Part shown: one piece after another, positions 1-9,050 of the stretch
Numbering within the stretch: the first letter of the stretch is position 1
How the letters are laid out: each line of letters opens with the position of its first letter
From: Pseudoalteromonas sp. CO133X
GTDB taxonomy: Bacteria > Pseudomonadota > Gammaproteobacteria > Enterobacterales > Alteromonadaceae
Length of the DNA: 64,000 nucleotides
NCBI GenBank assembly: GCA_004208945.1
Contig: SGPE01000010.1
Coordinates: 39,583-103,582 of the forward strand
Direction: 5' to 3'
Notes under the pieces: model-generated
What the model was told of the DNA's origin: nothing
The model's database searches: none
Seen by the model: only the letters and a program-made list of their open reading frames with translations
Translations under genes and position numbers: made by a program

Positions 1-1
1 A

Positions 2-520
2 CGCAGCATTCCTTTACTCAAAAATACACCACTTTGCGCAATTTCGAGCCAATTTGATGACGTAGACAACAAATTGAAGCTTCACTTTCCTGTAAGTGAA
101 CCAATTTGGGCCTGCTTATCACATTCCCGTGGTTTTATTGGTGCAGCACTAAACCCTGAGCAAAATCAATTTGGTTTTGATATAGAACACTGTTCGAAAA
201 CACGCCCTTTTGTGAAGCTCGCCAAACATTTTTACGATCACAATGAAGTTAATTTAATAAGTGGCTTTTGCGATATAAATGAGCAAGCTGGATGCTTTTT
301 TAGGATTTGGACTCTGAAAGAAGCACTTGCCAAAGCAACATCGCAACCTATCGCTAAACTTTTGAGCCCAAATGTGTTTACTGAAATCGAAAAACATAAC
401 CTCACGGCCTCAAGTAACACACTGAATGATTTTGACATAAGCGTGGTGGCACAAAAAAGCACTGACTGGCAGTGCTCTTTTATTAACTTTAACGATTTAT
501 GCCGCGACTTGGCTTTCTAA
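2..520 (+). CDS. 4'-phosphopantetheinyl transferase superfamily protein, 5' end outside window
   Basis: The reading frame is open from base 2 with no stop, so the gene is cut by the left edge; the first in-window start (TTG at 74) is probably internal. Enzymes of this family transfer phosphopantetheine from CoA to a serine of an acyl- or peptidyl-carrier protein. Two family signatures are visible: the metal-binding GFDIE stretch and, about 50 residues later, the RIWTLKEALAKA helix that matches the WxxKEAxxK motif. The order and spacing suit a Sfp/AcpT-type enzyme, but the carrier-protein partner cannot be told. The gene converges on lysC and its last 24 bp overlap the lysC 3' end. Confidence 0.8.
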   Translation, partial: RSIPLLKNTPLCAISSQFDDVDNKLKLHFPVSEPIWACLSHSRGFIGAALNPEQNQFGFDIEHCSKTRPFVKLAKHFYDHNEVNLISGFCDINEQAGCFFRIWTLKEALAKATSQPIAKLLSPNVFTEIEKHNLTASSNTLNDFDISVVAQKSTDWQCSFINFNDLCRDLAF

Positions 521-1876
521 TAATCGACTATGAATAGCTTGAACAACAAGGTCAGACTCGCCCTGCTCCACCAAAAAGCACAGGTTATGTTTACTTGCAC
601 CATGACAAATTAAACGAATATTAAAATCACTCAATACTTGCATTAAGTTGGTCTCTTGCTGACGTAATTGAATCTCAGAGCCAATTAGAGCCACCAGCGT
701 TAAGTTGTTTTCAACCGACACATGGCAAAACTCAGAAAGCTTATCTAAACAGGCTTGATCCAGCTCAGGGCGTGATGCATTCGGTGCGTTATCTAACGTG
801 ATTGCCACACTGATCTCTGAGGTAGTAACCAAATCAACTGAAATATTAAATTCACTTAAGATAGTAAATACACGCGCTAAGAAACCGCTCGCAAGGAGCA
901 TTTCTGGGCTTTTAACCGTTAAAAGAATTTGGTTTTTACGCTGTGTGACTGCTCGAATACCTGGCTGCTCTGACTTTTCTTTTTCAATCCATGTGCCGCC
1001 TAATTGTGGCTCACGGCTCGAACCAACAAACACACTAATATGACTACGGCTTGCCGGTAAAATAGTAGCTGGGTGAAGCACTTTTGCCCCAAAGGTAGCC
1101 ATTTCAGCAGCTTCATCAAAGCTTAGCCTTGCAATAGGTGTAGCTTTTACACATAAACGCGGATCAGTACTGAAAATACCCACCACATCCGTCCAAATAT
1201 GCACACTCTTTGCGTTGATTGCTTCTGCTAGTAATGCCGCACTGTAATCTGAACCACCACGGCCTAAAGTCGTTGTTTGGTTATATTCATCACTGCCAAT
1301 AAACCCTTGTGTTACTACAACTTGCTCAGCTAACAATGGCACTAAATGTTTTTTTGCAGCAGCAGCTGTTGCAGCAATGTTTGGTGTGGCTTTAGCGAAT
1401 TGGCTATCTGTTTTTAATACTTTACGCACATCAAATCGCACAGCATCTAAACCCTGGCCACGCAACACTTGCGTAAATAAATACGATGATAAGCGCTCAC
1501 CAAAACTGAGCAGCTCGTCTTGCTCTGCCGCTGATTTAACCCCTTCGGTAGCAAGCACCTGAAATGCCCTTAAAGTCTCATTAAAGCCATGAGCTAAATC
1601 GGCATCAAGCGATAGCTCAGCTAAAATACTCTCTTGAATAGCAATAACACCCGTGATGTGTTCATCGCGCTCAGCAGCGCTCAAATCACGTTTACACAAT
1701 GCAACTAAATGGTTAGTAACGCCCGCACTGGCACTCACAGCAACAATACGTACTTGATCATCTGCACATACAATTTCTGCACAGCGGCTCATAGCATCAA
1801 AGTTAGCTACACTGGTGCCACCAAATTTTGCAACAACGTAATCTGATTTTATGTTGGCGGCTAATTGGGTATTCAT
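497..1876 (-). CDS. lysC: Lysine-sensitive aspartate kinase (AK III type)
   Basis: Phosphorylates aspartate to 4-phospho-aspartate, the first step toward lysine, methionine and threonine. The 459-residue protein begins with the aspartokinase signature (KFGGTSVAN near residue 18) and continues with the kinase core, including a GRGGSDYSAALLAEA stretch and a later TFGAKVLHPAT stretch. The C-terminal third looks like the two ACT domains that bind the feedback inhibitor. It is monofunctional, with no homoserine dehydrogenase part. The ATG at 1876 is preceded by AAGGAG. A lysine riboswitch lies in the leader, which supports the lysine-responsive LysC assignment over ThrA or MetL. Confidence 0.95.
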   Translation of the reverse strand: MNTQLAANIKSDYVVAKFGGTSVANFDAMSRCAEIVCADDQVRIVAVSASAGVTNHLVALCKRDLSAAERDEHITGVIAIQESILAELSLDADLAHGFNETLRAFQVLATEGVKSAAEQDELLSFGERLSSYLFTQVLRGQGLDAVRFDVRKVLKTDSQFAKATPNIAATAAAAKKHLVPLLAEQVVVTQGFIGSDEYNQTTTLGRGGSDYSAALLAEAINAKSVHIWTDVVGIFSTDPRLCVKATPIARLSFDEAAEMATFGAKVLHPATILPASRSHISVFVGSSREPQLGGTWIEKEKSEQPGIRAVTQRKNQILLTVKSPEMLLASGFLARVFTILSEFNISVDLVTTSEISVAITLDNAPNASRPELDQACLDKLSEFCHVSVENNLTLVALIGSEIQLRQQETNLMQVLSDFNIRLICHGASKHNLCFLVEQGESDLVVQAIHSRLLESQVAA

Positions 1877-1888
1877 GTCGTCTCCTTT

Positions 1889-1906
1889 TGTGGAAAACTA
1901 TCCACA
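1889..1906 (-). promoter_or_regulatory. Small hairpin next to the lysC ribosome binding site
   Basis: TGTGGA and TCCACA can pair around a 6-nt loop immediately upstream of the AAGGAG of lysC in the mRNA. It may be part of the expression platform of the lysine riboswitch, acting on translation start. The pairing is seen; the role is inferred. Confidence 0.4.
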
Positions 1907-1961
1907 GTAATTCAAGAAGAACTCGGCAAGGGGGTGCTTTGAAAATAAAGAGTAGTCCATG

Positions 1962-2126
1962 CCAGAAGCTCTCCACCTAGTTTGGTGACAGTTTTGAGGA
2001 TTCAGCCCCATAAACCGAAAAATAACCGTGACGTCCAGCTATTTTTCTCGGCGAGTACTTCCCTCATTAATGGTCATTGGCGTTCGTCACCTCACATTAA
2101 TTACCTAAGTATCGCACCTCTTCTGA
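1962..2126 (-). promoter_or_regulatory. Lysine riboswitch (L box) in the lysC leader
   Basis: Read on the minus strand, this stretch carries the conserved L-box blocks in the right order: GAGGTGCG followed by AGGTAA, then TGAGGG with GCCGAG, then GGGGCTGAATCCTC with TGTCACC, and finally GGTGGAG with CTTCTGG, which pairs with the 5' end. The blocks match the E. coli lysC leader as remembered, at similar spacing. Lysine binding would lower lysC expression. No strong poly-U terminator lies between it and lysC, so control is more likely at translation or RNA decay. Confidence 0.93.
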
Positions 2127-2154
2127 ATGTTAAGTTAACACTTGGTTAAAATAA

Positions 2155-2182
2155 CAAAGCCTGCTGTTAAAAGCAGGCTTTG
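2155..2182 (-). terminator. Rho-independent terminator of nhaD
   Basis: CAAAGCCTGCT and AGCAGGCTTTG form an 11-bp stem with a short loop, followed on the minus strand by a T-rich run. It lies just after nhaD and before the lysC leader, separating the two transcription units. Confidence 0.85.
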
Positions 2183-2215
2183 AAAGTTATCGTTTAGACG
2201 TCTAGCTGTCAAGTG

Positions 2216-3463
2216 TTAAATAAAACTTCCCGCTAGGTGTGAGCCATAATAACCCGCTGTGTAGGCTATTAATAAATACAGCGACATTTTTAAGTAACTC
2301 ATAAACGTTAATGCTTTGACTTTACTCATCGCAATAATACCCGCGGCAGACCCAATAATGAGCATTGAACCACCAACTCCTGTCGCATAGGTAAATGACA
2401 ACCACTGCTGAGGGCTCATAACAATGTCGGCTTTGAGTAATGCAGCTGTTAGTGGCACGTTATCAACCGCAGCCGATAACAAGCCCATTAAGTAGTTCGC
2501 ATACTCAGGAGCCATAAGCTCATATAAATGTGTAAATTGAGATAACACACCCACTTCTTTCAGTGCACCAACTAACAGTAATACCCCAACGAAGAACAAC
2601 AGTGTGTCGTATTCAATCTCACGAATATAATCGATGATTTTTTTGTTTACGTCTTTTTTGCGCATCAAGAATTGCGCAACCAAAAACATCAGCGACAAAC
2701 CAAATAAAAAGGTTAATAGCGGTGGCACACTATAAAGTACGCTCAAAGTTAAGGTGGCAATAATGGTCGAGAAAAAGATAACCGCAATGGTAATGTCGGT
2801 TTTTTCAATACGACGAGCCATTTGCTTTTCAAATACCACATTACCCGACATTCCTGCTGATAACATCACAGCCAGTAACGCAACGCTTGCAAGCGAAGGC
2901 GCAATAAGTAATAACAAGTTACCAATAGTGACTTTTTCATCGAGGAAAATCATTAAGGTCGTTACATCACCTGTAATAAGCGATACCCCACCCGAGTTCA
3001 CACTAAATACAATTAAGGTTGCGTATTTTATTAATTTTTTAGGGTCTAACTTCAGTGACATCACCACCGCAAGCGAGATCAAAGTTGCGGTTATATTGTC
3101 TGAAATCGATGAAAATAAAAACGCAAAACCACCAATCAAAAACATCAGCTTCCGTTCACTGATTTGATTTGGCATAATTTTATGCACAATATTTTGAATA
3201 AACCCTTTCGAGTTTAAATAAGCGACAAAGGTCATTGCAGCCATAAGAAATAACCACAACGTCGCTATTTCTAAAATATTATGATCAAGTTGATGTTGGA
3301 TAGTTTCTGGGGTTTGCCCATGAATTGGAGAGATAAACAAGATAATCCAGCATAAAGTGCCAAAAAAAAGCGTCGTTTTGGCCTTGTTTACATGGATAAT
3401 ATCCTCTATAACGATAAGCAAAAATGCCACCGCTATCAGGGTTAGGATAAGTGGGGTTACCAT
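2216..3463 (-). CDS. nhaD: NhaD-type sodium/proton antiporter
   Basis: Inner-membrane antiporter that exports Na+ (or Li+) in exchange for H+, important for salt and alkaline tolerance in marine bacteria. The 415-residue protein is almost wholly hydrophobic, with about 11-13 membrane segments. The N-terminal IEDIIHVNKAKTTLFFG stretch and the SSISDNITATL and FSVNSGGVSLITGD stretches are typical of the NhaD branch of the ArsB/NhaD superfamily; the polar residues within membrane helices (SDN, NSGG, DNVPLTAAL) are where this family handles ions. The ATG at 3463 has only a weak Shine-Dalgarno. It is a single-gene unit with its own terminator. Confidence 0.9.
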   Translation of the reverse strand: MVTPLILTLIAVAFLLIVIEDIIHVNKAKTTLFFGTLCWIILFISPIHGQTPETIQHQLDHNILEIATLWLFLMAAMTFVAYLNSKGFIQNIVHKIMPNQISERKLMFLIGGFAFLFSSISDNITATLISLAVVMSLKLDPKKLIKYATLIVFSVNSGGVSLITGDVTTLMIFLDEKVTIGNLLLLIAPSLASVALLAVMLSAGMSGNVVFEKQMARRIEKTDITIAVIFFSTIIATLTLSVLYSVPPLLTFLFGLSLMFLVAQFLMRKKDVNKKIIDYIREIEYDTLLFFVGVLLLVGALKEVGVLSQFTHLYELMAPEYANYLMGLLSAAVDNVPLTAALLKADIVMSPQQWLSFTYATGVGGSMLIIGSAAGIIAMSKVKALTFMSYLKMSLYLLIAYTAGYYGSHLAGSFI

Positions 3464-3611
3464 GGTGTTTGAACAACCTTTATAATAATGTAAAAATTGT
3501 AATTCGAGTGTTTCGGCGCGGATTCTAGCAGTATCTAAGTCATAAAACTATTCTCAATTAGATAAATTACTACTAAACGCTAACACCAAAATTTTGATTT
3601 ACTGGAGCCAT

Positions 3612-4886
3612 ATGATCCCAGCTAAAAAGTTATTAAATACCCTTACAGAGCATTGGGGGGTGTTAGAACTATTATTTAAACGTTTTAAGATGGCTGATTT
3701 CAGCTTAAAAGACGTACAAAATGCGATAAAACAAAAACAGCCAAGCTGGTCAAATGAACGTATTTATAAAGAAACAAATCGTTTATTGAATCAAGATATC
3801 ATTATTCCTCTTGCGAAGTCGTCACAATTAGAAATCAACCGTGCTATCGCTGATTTTGCGACCTTTTTATTGCAAGAAGAACACCTAGGTCTTGCCCAAG
3901 AAATCAGCGTGTTAGTTGATGACTTAGCGCGCCTAGGCAACCGCCTTGCCAAAGCGGGTGAAATTGAAGATTACGACGAGCTTCGCCGTTTCAGCCGGAT
4001 TATGGATGATCGGGTACGCAAAATAATGAAATTGTTTGCCCACAATGAAAACGCGATATTAAACATTGTTGAGCAAGCGAAAGCAGACAACGCCGTGCAA
4101 TCTTTGCAAAAACGCTATCAAGCAGTGATTGAAGCGTTTGATGAGTACATTGAACCTATGCTTGAAATGGTAGATATTCGTGGTGACTTCCACGCGTGCT
4201 TTAACACCATCGAAGCGCAAATTAGCGCGCAAATCGAGCAAATTGATCGTCTTGGTAAGTCATATCAAGACAAGCGCATGCTTGAGCAATTACGTACCCG
4301 TATTTTAGAAATGCATTTAGTTGGTCGTGAAAGTTTACGTAAAAGCGCCGATATGTTGATGCCACTGCGTGAAGAGTTACGCCGCAATAATCTAATTACG
4401 CGTCAAGCAGCTAAAGTGCTTGGTTTAGTGCGTAAAAATGGCGTCGATAACATGTTAAGTGCAGTACAGCCTAACTTTGTCTCAGACGCGCAACGCTTTT
4501 CACTTGGTCAGCAACGTCATATCGTGGCCTATATGGCAGGCTTAGTTGACTTTGAACACGATGAATATCAACTACCAGAACATGATGATGTGCCTGCCTA
4601 TCAAAGCCCGCATATTCCTGATTACAACGACGTTAAAACACAATTTAAAAAACGCTTTAAAAAAGCCAGCAAAAAAGCTCAGCCGCTGCTTAGTTTCTTA
4701 GATGAAAGCTACCCAGATTTAGAAGCTGACGAAATGCTGTTCTTGTATCAAAAATTAATTAGCGATGGCGACCTTGAAATTAGCCAAAGCCAAGAGAAAG
4801 TAAAAATAAAAATTGCCCAGCAACACTTCTCTCTTTACCCATTTAACTCATCGATTGCTGACGATCAAAAAGCAACAGAGCAATAA
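3612..4886 (+). CDS. mksF: MksF-type kleisin subunit of a MukBEF-like condensin
   Basis: First gene of a kleisin-MukE-SMC operon. The roughly 424-residue protein starts with a winged-helix-like region, is highly helical and charged in the middle, and ends with another compact domain, as expected for a MukF/MksF kleisin that bridges the SMC heads. I chose the ATG at 3612 because GGAG lies just upstream; an in-frame TTG at 3594 is less likely. Gene order (F, E, B), two bases to the next start and overlap between the next two genes match mukFEB and mksFEB operons. The assignment rests mostly on operon context and the downstream ATPase, as kleisin sequences diverge strongly. Confidence 0.78.
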   Translation: MIPAKKLLNTLTEHWGVLELLFKRFKMADFSLKDVQNAIKQKQPSWSNERIYKETNRLLNQDIIIPLAKSSQLEINRAIADFATFLLQEEHLGLAQEISVLVDDLARLGNRLAKAGEIEDYDELRRFSRIMDDRVRKIMKLFAHNENAILNIVEQAKADNAVQSLQKRYQAVIEAFDEYIEPMLEMVDIRGDFHACFNTIEAQISAQIEQIDRLGKSYQDKRMLEQLRTRILEMHLVGRESLRKSADMLMPLREELRRNNLITRQAAKVLGLVRKNGVDNMLSAVQPNFVSDAQRFSLGQQRHIVAYMAGLVDFEHDEYQLPEHDDVPAYQSPHIPDYNDVKTQFKKRFKKASKKAQPLLSFLDESYPDLEADEMLFLYQKLISDGDLEISQSQEKVKIKIAQQHFSLYPFNSSIADDQKATEQ

Positions 4887-4888
4887 CC

Positions 4889-5434
4889 ATGACAGATATT
4901 AATTTAGATGATTTAACACATCTGCAAGCTATTAATAAAAAGCTCACATCAGGCTACCACATTAGCGAACAAGACACGCTGATGTGGCAAGAGCTTGATC
5001 AACACATTGATGCTTATCGCGCGTTATTTAATGCCCTTGGCCATGACTTACAACACGATAGCCGTGGCTTTTACTATTTTGGCAGCGACGAAAGCACCCC
5101 AAACATGGGGAAAATTTCGCGTGCTATCGCACTAACTATCTACATCTTGATTGAGCACTATGCCAATACCGGTAAAGATCCAATGCGTGCCTTGTTTGAC
5201 GAGGTAAACGACCTTGAACTAATGCAAACCTTAGTGCAAATCAACAAGCACTTGTTTGATCAATTAGAAATCTTCTCAGGCTCAGATTTACGTAAAGACG
5301 TGTACCTTCGCATGGTGCGTTTAGGCCTTGCTCGCGAAGTAGAAAACGGCTTTATGCTGCAAGCACCCATTTATCGTTATATCGATGCATTAATGGAAGT
5401 AAACGAAGAAACCTACCTAGGAGAGGACGAATAA
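4889..5434 (+). CDS. mksE: MksE-type subunit of a MukBEF-like condensin
   Basis: Small (181 aa) acidic, largely helical protein between the kleisin and the SMC gene. MukE/MksE proteins are dimers of winged-helix domains that bind the kleisin and DNA. The size and the position two bases after mksF fit; the RLGLAREVENGFML stretch near the C-terminus looks like a winged-helix wing. The stop TAA shares its last base with the mksB ATG (TAATG), which implies translational coupling and stoichiometric synthesis. Confidence 0.78.
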   Translation: MTDINLDDLTHLQAINKKLTSGYHISEQDTLMWQELDQHIDAYRALFNALGHDLQHDSRGFYYFGSDESTPNMGKISRAIALTIYILIEHYANTGKDPMRALFDEVNDLELMQTLVQINKHLFDQLEIFSGSDLRKDVYLRMVRLGLAREVENGFMLQAPIYRYIDALMEVNEETYLGEDE

Positions 5435-8220
5435 TGCAAAGCCAAAGCCTTTACGGACTCAGCAAACTTGCACTTTTAAATACCGCTGGCTATGCAAAAT
5501 GCGTGATCCCTTTGGATAAAAGCAGCTCAATTTGTGCACCCAACAATACTGGTAAAAGCTCGGTAATTAATGCCCTGCAATTTCCACTGATCAATGATTT
5601 ACGTCTAACAGAATGGGATGGCCACGATTTAGACGAAACCCGAAAATTCTACTTTTCGTCAGATCAATCCTATATTTTACTCGAAGCCGATTTACCAAAC
5701 GGCCCAGTGGTGATTGGTGTTGCTGGCCTTGGTAAAATTGCTGGTTACGCGCATCAGTTTTTTTGCTATCAAGGTAAGTTGAACCTTGAGCACTACACCC
5801 AAGGCAAAACCATTGTAAAATTCACCAAGCTTTTTAATCACTTAAAAGACCAAGGTTTCAATCCAATTGAATTAAAAGCGCAAGAGCTAAACGCCCTACT
5901 CACTGGCGGCGCAACCCCGTTTGATGGCGATATCAACTTAAAGATGATCCCGCTTAACAACGTGCAAGATTCAGCGATTTATAAAGAAATTTTTCGCCGT
6001 ATCCTTAACTTGCATAAGTTAGGTGCCAGTGATGTTAAACGCTTTATGTTGCGTGTATTTGAGCGTCATATGTCAAACTCACGGGTCGATTTTTATGAAG
6101 TGTGGCGTCGCTCATTTGATAAAGTGAATCGCGCCAAACGTGAATTAAAAGCCCTTGAGTCAATGCAAGAGCCAATCGCAGCTCTTGAATCTATGCTTGA
6201 AAACCAAACAGTTTTAAAAGGTAAGCTTGCTGCCTATGCGCCAAAAATTGACCAAGCACTGATTGACTTTGAAACCTATCAACAAGAGCAACTCACTGAG
6301 CTAAATATTGCCCTTGAAGATATCGAACACGAAAAGCACGAGTTCGACCAAAAGCAACAGCTGTATATTCAGCAATCGCGTGATATTGAGCGTAAACAAA
6401 CTCAAATTGAACAATGGTTTTTAGACTATCGAGCGCTTAAATCTGAGTTTGAACTAGTTAACAAGGCCACTTTAAAAGTAAGCCTTACGCAGCTTAAGCA
6501 AGATTATGAATCGCTATCGCATTCGTTAAGCAGTGCCCAAGGTCAAAGCTTGCACACGCTAGATTACCGTATTAGCGAAACACAAAAGCAAATTAAGAGC
6601 TTAAAACTGCAGCTGAAGAACCTCGAGTTCAATTTATTCACCCGTATGCGTGAAGATTTGTCTTTAAAAGAAGTGGAAGAAATTTCGCGTATTCTAAACC
6701 CTGATATCTTATCATTTGCCACCACCAGCAATGGTGATGTTGATATCACAGACGAAGATGCCTTTGGTGAGTTTTTAGAGCTGTTATCAGCAAACGTGAA
6801 AGGCGGAGTACTGACTCTTCCTGGCGCAAGCATTAAACTGAAAAAACTAAGTCCTGTGCAAATGCAAACGGGCGAAAATAAAGAGCAACTAACCGCGCAA
6901 CTCGCTGCACTTGAAAATTCATTAAAAGAGTTTAAACAACAGCGCGAAGTGGCTGCTAATGTCGCCGAAAAGCAAAAAGAAAAAGATGCCTTATATGATG
7001 AACTAATGGCCTCTGAAGAAGCATTAAAACGCTTTGAACAATTTGAAGTGATGCAGCAATCTGTGGATGCGCAAACTTTGCTAAAAGAGCAATTAAATGC
7101 AGAGCGCGAACAAGTTGACGACTACCTGCAAGACATTCAAAAGAACAGTGGCTCAATTAGCGACCGTCGTTCAATTATCAAATCGAAAAAAGATTTGCTT
7201 GCGCGCCAAGCTGACCGTTTACGTCAAGTTAAATCTGAACGTATTGATCACACGCTTGATTTTTACTCTGGCAAAGTGACTCCATACATGATTGAAATCA
7301 GTATTGATTTTGATAACTTAAGCGATCTCATCCATCACTTTAACAAGGACTGCCAAGAGCTACGAAACTTTGATATCAACGTACGTAACACCTACATGCA
7401 TATTTACAATGCGGGTATTACTAAATTTGATAACGAAAACGATGAGTTTACTAAATACGAAAAGCTTATTAGCGCGTTTCATAACATTGATAACGAGCGT
7501 GATGCCGTTGAGCGTCAAGGCCGCGTTGCGTTAACCGAAGTCGCCGCCACCATTAAAGGCTTGCGCGAAGACTTAGACCGCCTACGCCGCGAAATGAATA
7601 GCTTTAATAAAGGGATTAGCCAGCACCGAATCTCTAACCTTCAAGCATTCAAAATTAATGTTATTCCGCGCAAGATGCTGGTTGATAGTATTGATACCAT
7701 TATCAGTACCTCAAATCAGTTTGAGCAAGGCGATACCCTCGATTTATTAAGCCAAGAGCCTTATAGCGAATCTGCGGTAAACGAAGCAAAAGATCATTTA
7801 ATTAAGCTTGCTTCAGAAAAAGCCGGTTTAACACTGACCGACTTATTCGATATTCGTTTTGAAGTGGTGAATCGTGCTGGTGACACTGAGCACTTCGAAA
7901 AAATCGATTCAGCAGGTTCTAACGGTACACGTATCACTATTAAACTATTATGCGGCATGCTATTCATTCGCTATCTATTAAGTGATCAAGAACAAAACCT
8001 GTATCGTATTCCTATTTATATTGATGAAGCGGCAGATATCGACCCACAAAACCAAAAAGCAATTATCGAAACGGCTCTGAGCTTTGGTTTTGTGCCTATT
8101 TTTGCTTCTGTTAAACCACAAGTAAGTTGCGACTACATTGTACCTATTCGTACAGTAAAAGATGGCGCACAAAACTGGGTAGACGAAAAAGACTGGATCG
8201 AAGTAGAACACAGTACTTAA
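5434..8220 (+). CDS. mksB: MksB-type SMC ATPase of a MukBEF-like condensin
   Basis: The 928-residue SMC-like ATPase organises chromosomal DNA or loops it, together with MksE and MksF. Visible parts in order: an N-terminal P-loop (APNNTGKSS, residues 35-43, with Ala in place of the first Gly), two long charged heptad-rich coiled-coil arms (roughly 240-420 and 485-720), a less helical stretch near 430-480 that may be the hinge, an ABC signature (SNGTRITIKLL from residue 829) and a Walker B (IPIYIDEAADID, D864 E865). The arms are much shorter than in MukB (about 1480 aa), which puts it with MksB/JetC rather than MukB. No JetD nuclease gene follows. Confidence 0.85.
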   Translation: MQSQSLYGLSKLALLNTAGYAKCVIPLDKSSSICAPNNTGKSSVINALQFPLINDLRLTEWDGHDLDETRKFYFSSDQSYILLEADLPNGPVVIGVAGLGKIAGYAHQFFCYQGKLNLEHYTQGKTIVKFTKLFNHLKDQGFNPIELKAQELNALLTGGATPFDGDINLKMIPLNNVQDSAIYKEIFRRILNLHKLGASDVKRFMLRVFERHMSNSRVDFYEVWRRSFDKVNRAKRELKALESMQEPIAALESMLENQTVLKGKLAAYAPKIDQALIDFETYQQEQLTELNIALEDIEHEKHEFDQKQQLYIQQSRDIERKQTQIEQWFLDYRALKSEFELVNKATLKVSLTQLKQDYESLSHSLSSAQGQSLHTLDYRISETQKQIKSLKLQLKNLEFNLFTRMREDLSLKEVEEISRILNPDILSFATTSNGDVDITDEDAFGEFLELLSANVKGGVLTLPGASIKLKKLSPVQMQTGENKEQLTAQLAALENSLKEFKQQREVAANVAEKQKEKDALYDELMASEEALKRFEQFEVMQQSVDAQTLLKEQLNAEREQVDDYLQDIQKNSGSISDRRSIIKSKKDLLARQADRLRQVKSERIDHTLDFYSGKVTPYMIEISIDFDNLSDLIHHFNKDCQELRNFDINVRNTYMHIYNAGITKFDNENDEFTKYEKLISAFHNIDNERDAVERQGRVALTEVAATIKGLREDLDRLRREMNSFNKGISQHRISNLQAFKINVIPRKMLVDSIDTIISTSNQFEQGDTLDLLSQEPYSESAVNEAKDHLIKLASEKAGLTLTDLFDIRFEVVNRAGDTEHFEKIDSAGSNGTRITIKLLCGMLFIRYLLSDQEQNLYRIPIYIDEAADIDPQNQKAIIETALSFGFVPIFASVKPQVSCDYIVPIRTVKDGAQNWVDEKDWIEVEHST

Positions 8221-8367
8221 TACAACATGTCATGGATGACTGTATTTACAATCAATTACAGTACTTTTTTTGAAATGTGCCATAGTAAATAAATAATCAT
8301 TCAGTTGAATTATTTTTGTGTTATGTTATCAAATAAGTAGTGGAAATTTTGCCAAGGAGCAAACAGT

Positions 8368-8916
8368 ATGAAAAACTTATTAATCGCCACGGCTGTATTA
8401 CTTTTAGCGGCTTGTGCCAAAACCCCTGATTGGGATTACGACAAATCAGCAGACTTTAGCAACTATCAAACTTTCTCTTGGGTTCCTAACGCGAGCCTAA
8501 CTAAGAATGTTGCAAACTACCAAATTAGCCCGTTAATGGAAAAACGTGTACGTGAAGCCGTTAATGCTGAGCTTGAAAAAAACGGTATGAAACTTGTTGA
8601 TATGGCACAAGCAGATGTACTTATTAACTACCATGCATCGGTTGATAAAAAAATCGACGTTGATACCTTTAATGTCGGTTACGGCGCACGCTGGAACTAT
8701 TGGGGCATGGGTTACAACACGCAAACAACTACTCGCGAATATGAAGTAGGCACACTGATTTTAGACGTGGTAGACCGCGCTTCTAACCAACTAGTTTGGC
8801 GTGGTGCAAAAGAAGGTCGTTTGCAAAAAAACCAAACACCTGAAAAACGCACTGAGATAATTAAAGAGACAGTTGCTAATATTCTAAGTAACTTCCCGCC
8901 AAAACCTCAGCAGTAA
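8368..8916 (+). CDS. DUF4136-type outer-membrane lipoprotein
   Basis: 182-residue predicted lipoprotein: hydrophobic signal ending in the lipobox LLAAC (Cys16), then a DWDYDKSADFSNYQTFSW start that is characteristic of DUF4136 proteins, whose function is unknown. The ADVLINYHASV and GTLILDVVD stretches are further family features. The ATG at 8368 follows CAAGGAG. It stands alone, with a terminator right after it and a 147-bp leader after mksB that shows no gene. Confidence 0.88.
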   Translation: MKNLLIATAVLLLAACAKTPDWDYDKSADFSNYQTFSWVPNASLTKNVANYQISPLMEKRVREAVNAELEKNGMKLVDMAQADVLINYHASVDKKIDVDTFNVGYGARWNYWGMGYNTQTTTREYEVGTLILDVVDRASNQLVWRGAKEGRLQKNQTPEKRTEIIKETVANILSNFPPKPQQ

Positions 8917-8936
8917 AGTGTTAACACACATCGTTT

Positions 8937-8964
8937 AAAAGCTCACAAATTGTGAGCTTTTTTG
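8937..8964 (+). terminator. Terminator after the DUF4136 lipoprotein gene
   Basis: AAAAGCTCACA and TGTGAGCTTTTTT pair around a very short loop and end in a T run. Confidence 0.85.
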
Positions 8965-9018
8965 TTTGTGATGATTAAAGTTTGCTATGATGCTGAAAGT
9001 AACTCTAAATGGAATTAG

Positions 9019-9037
9019 GGGTCTTAGAGAAAGACCC
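9019..9037 (+). other. Leader hairpin before the zinc-ribbon membrane protein gene
   Basis: GGGTCTT and AAGACCC form a perfect 7-bp stem with a 5-nt loop, ending 3 bases before the AAGGA of the next gene. It could modulate translation or mRNA stability; no T run follows, so it is not a terminator. Confidence 0.35.
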
Positions 9038-9050
9038 AAAAAGGAATAAA

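Noticed and set aside
2754-3167. 137-codon plus-strand frame opposite nhaD
   Set aside because: Antisense shadow of a clear transmembrane gene; no domain or RBS.
3594-3611. Longer TTG start for mksF
   Set aside because: The GGAG site lies inside this extension and is well placed for the ATG at 3612.
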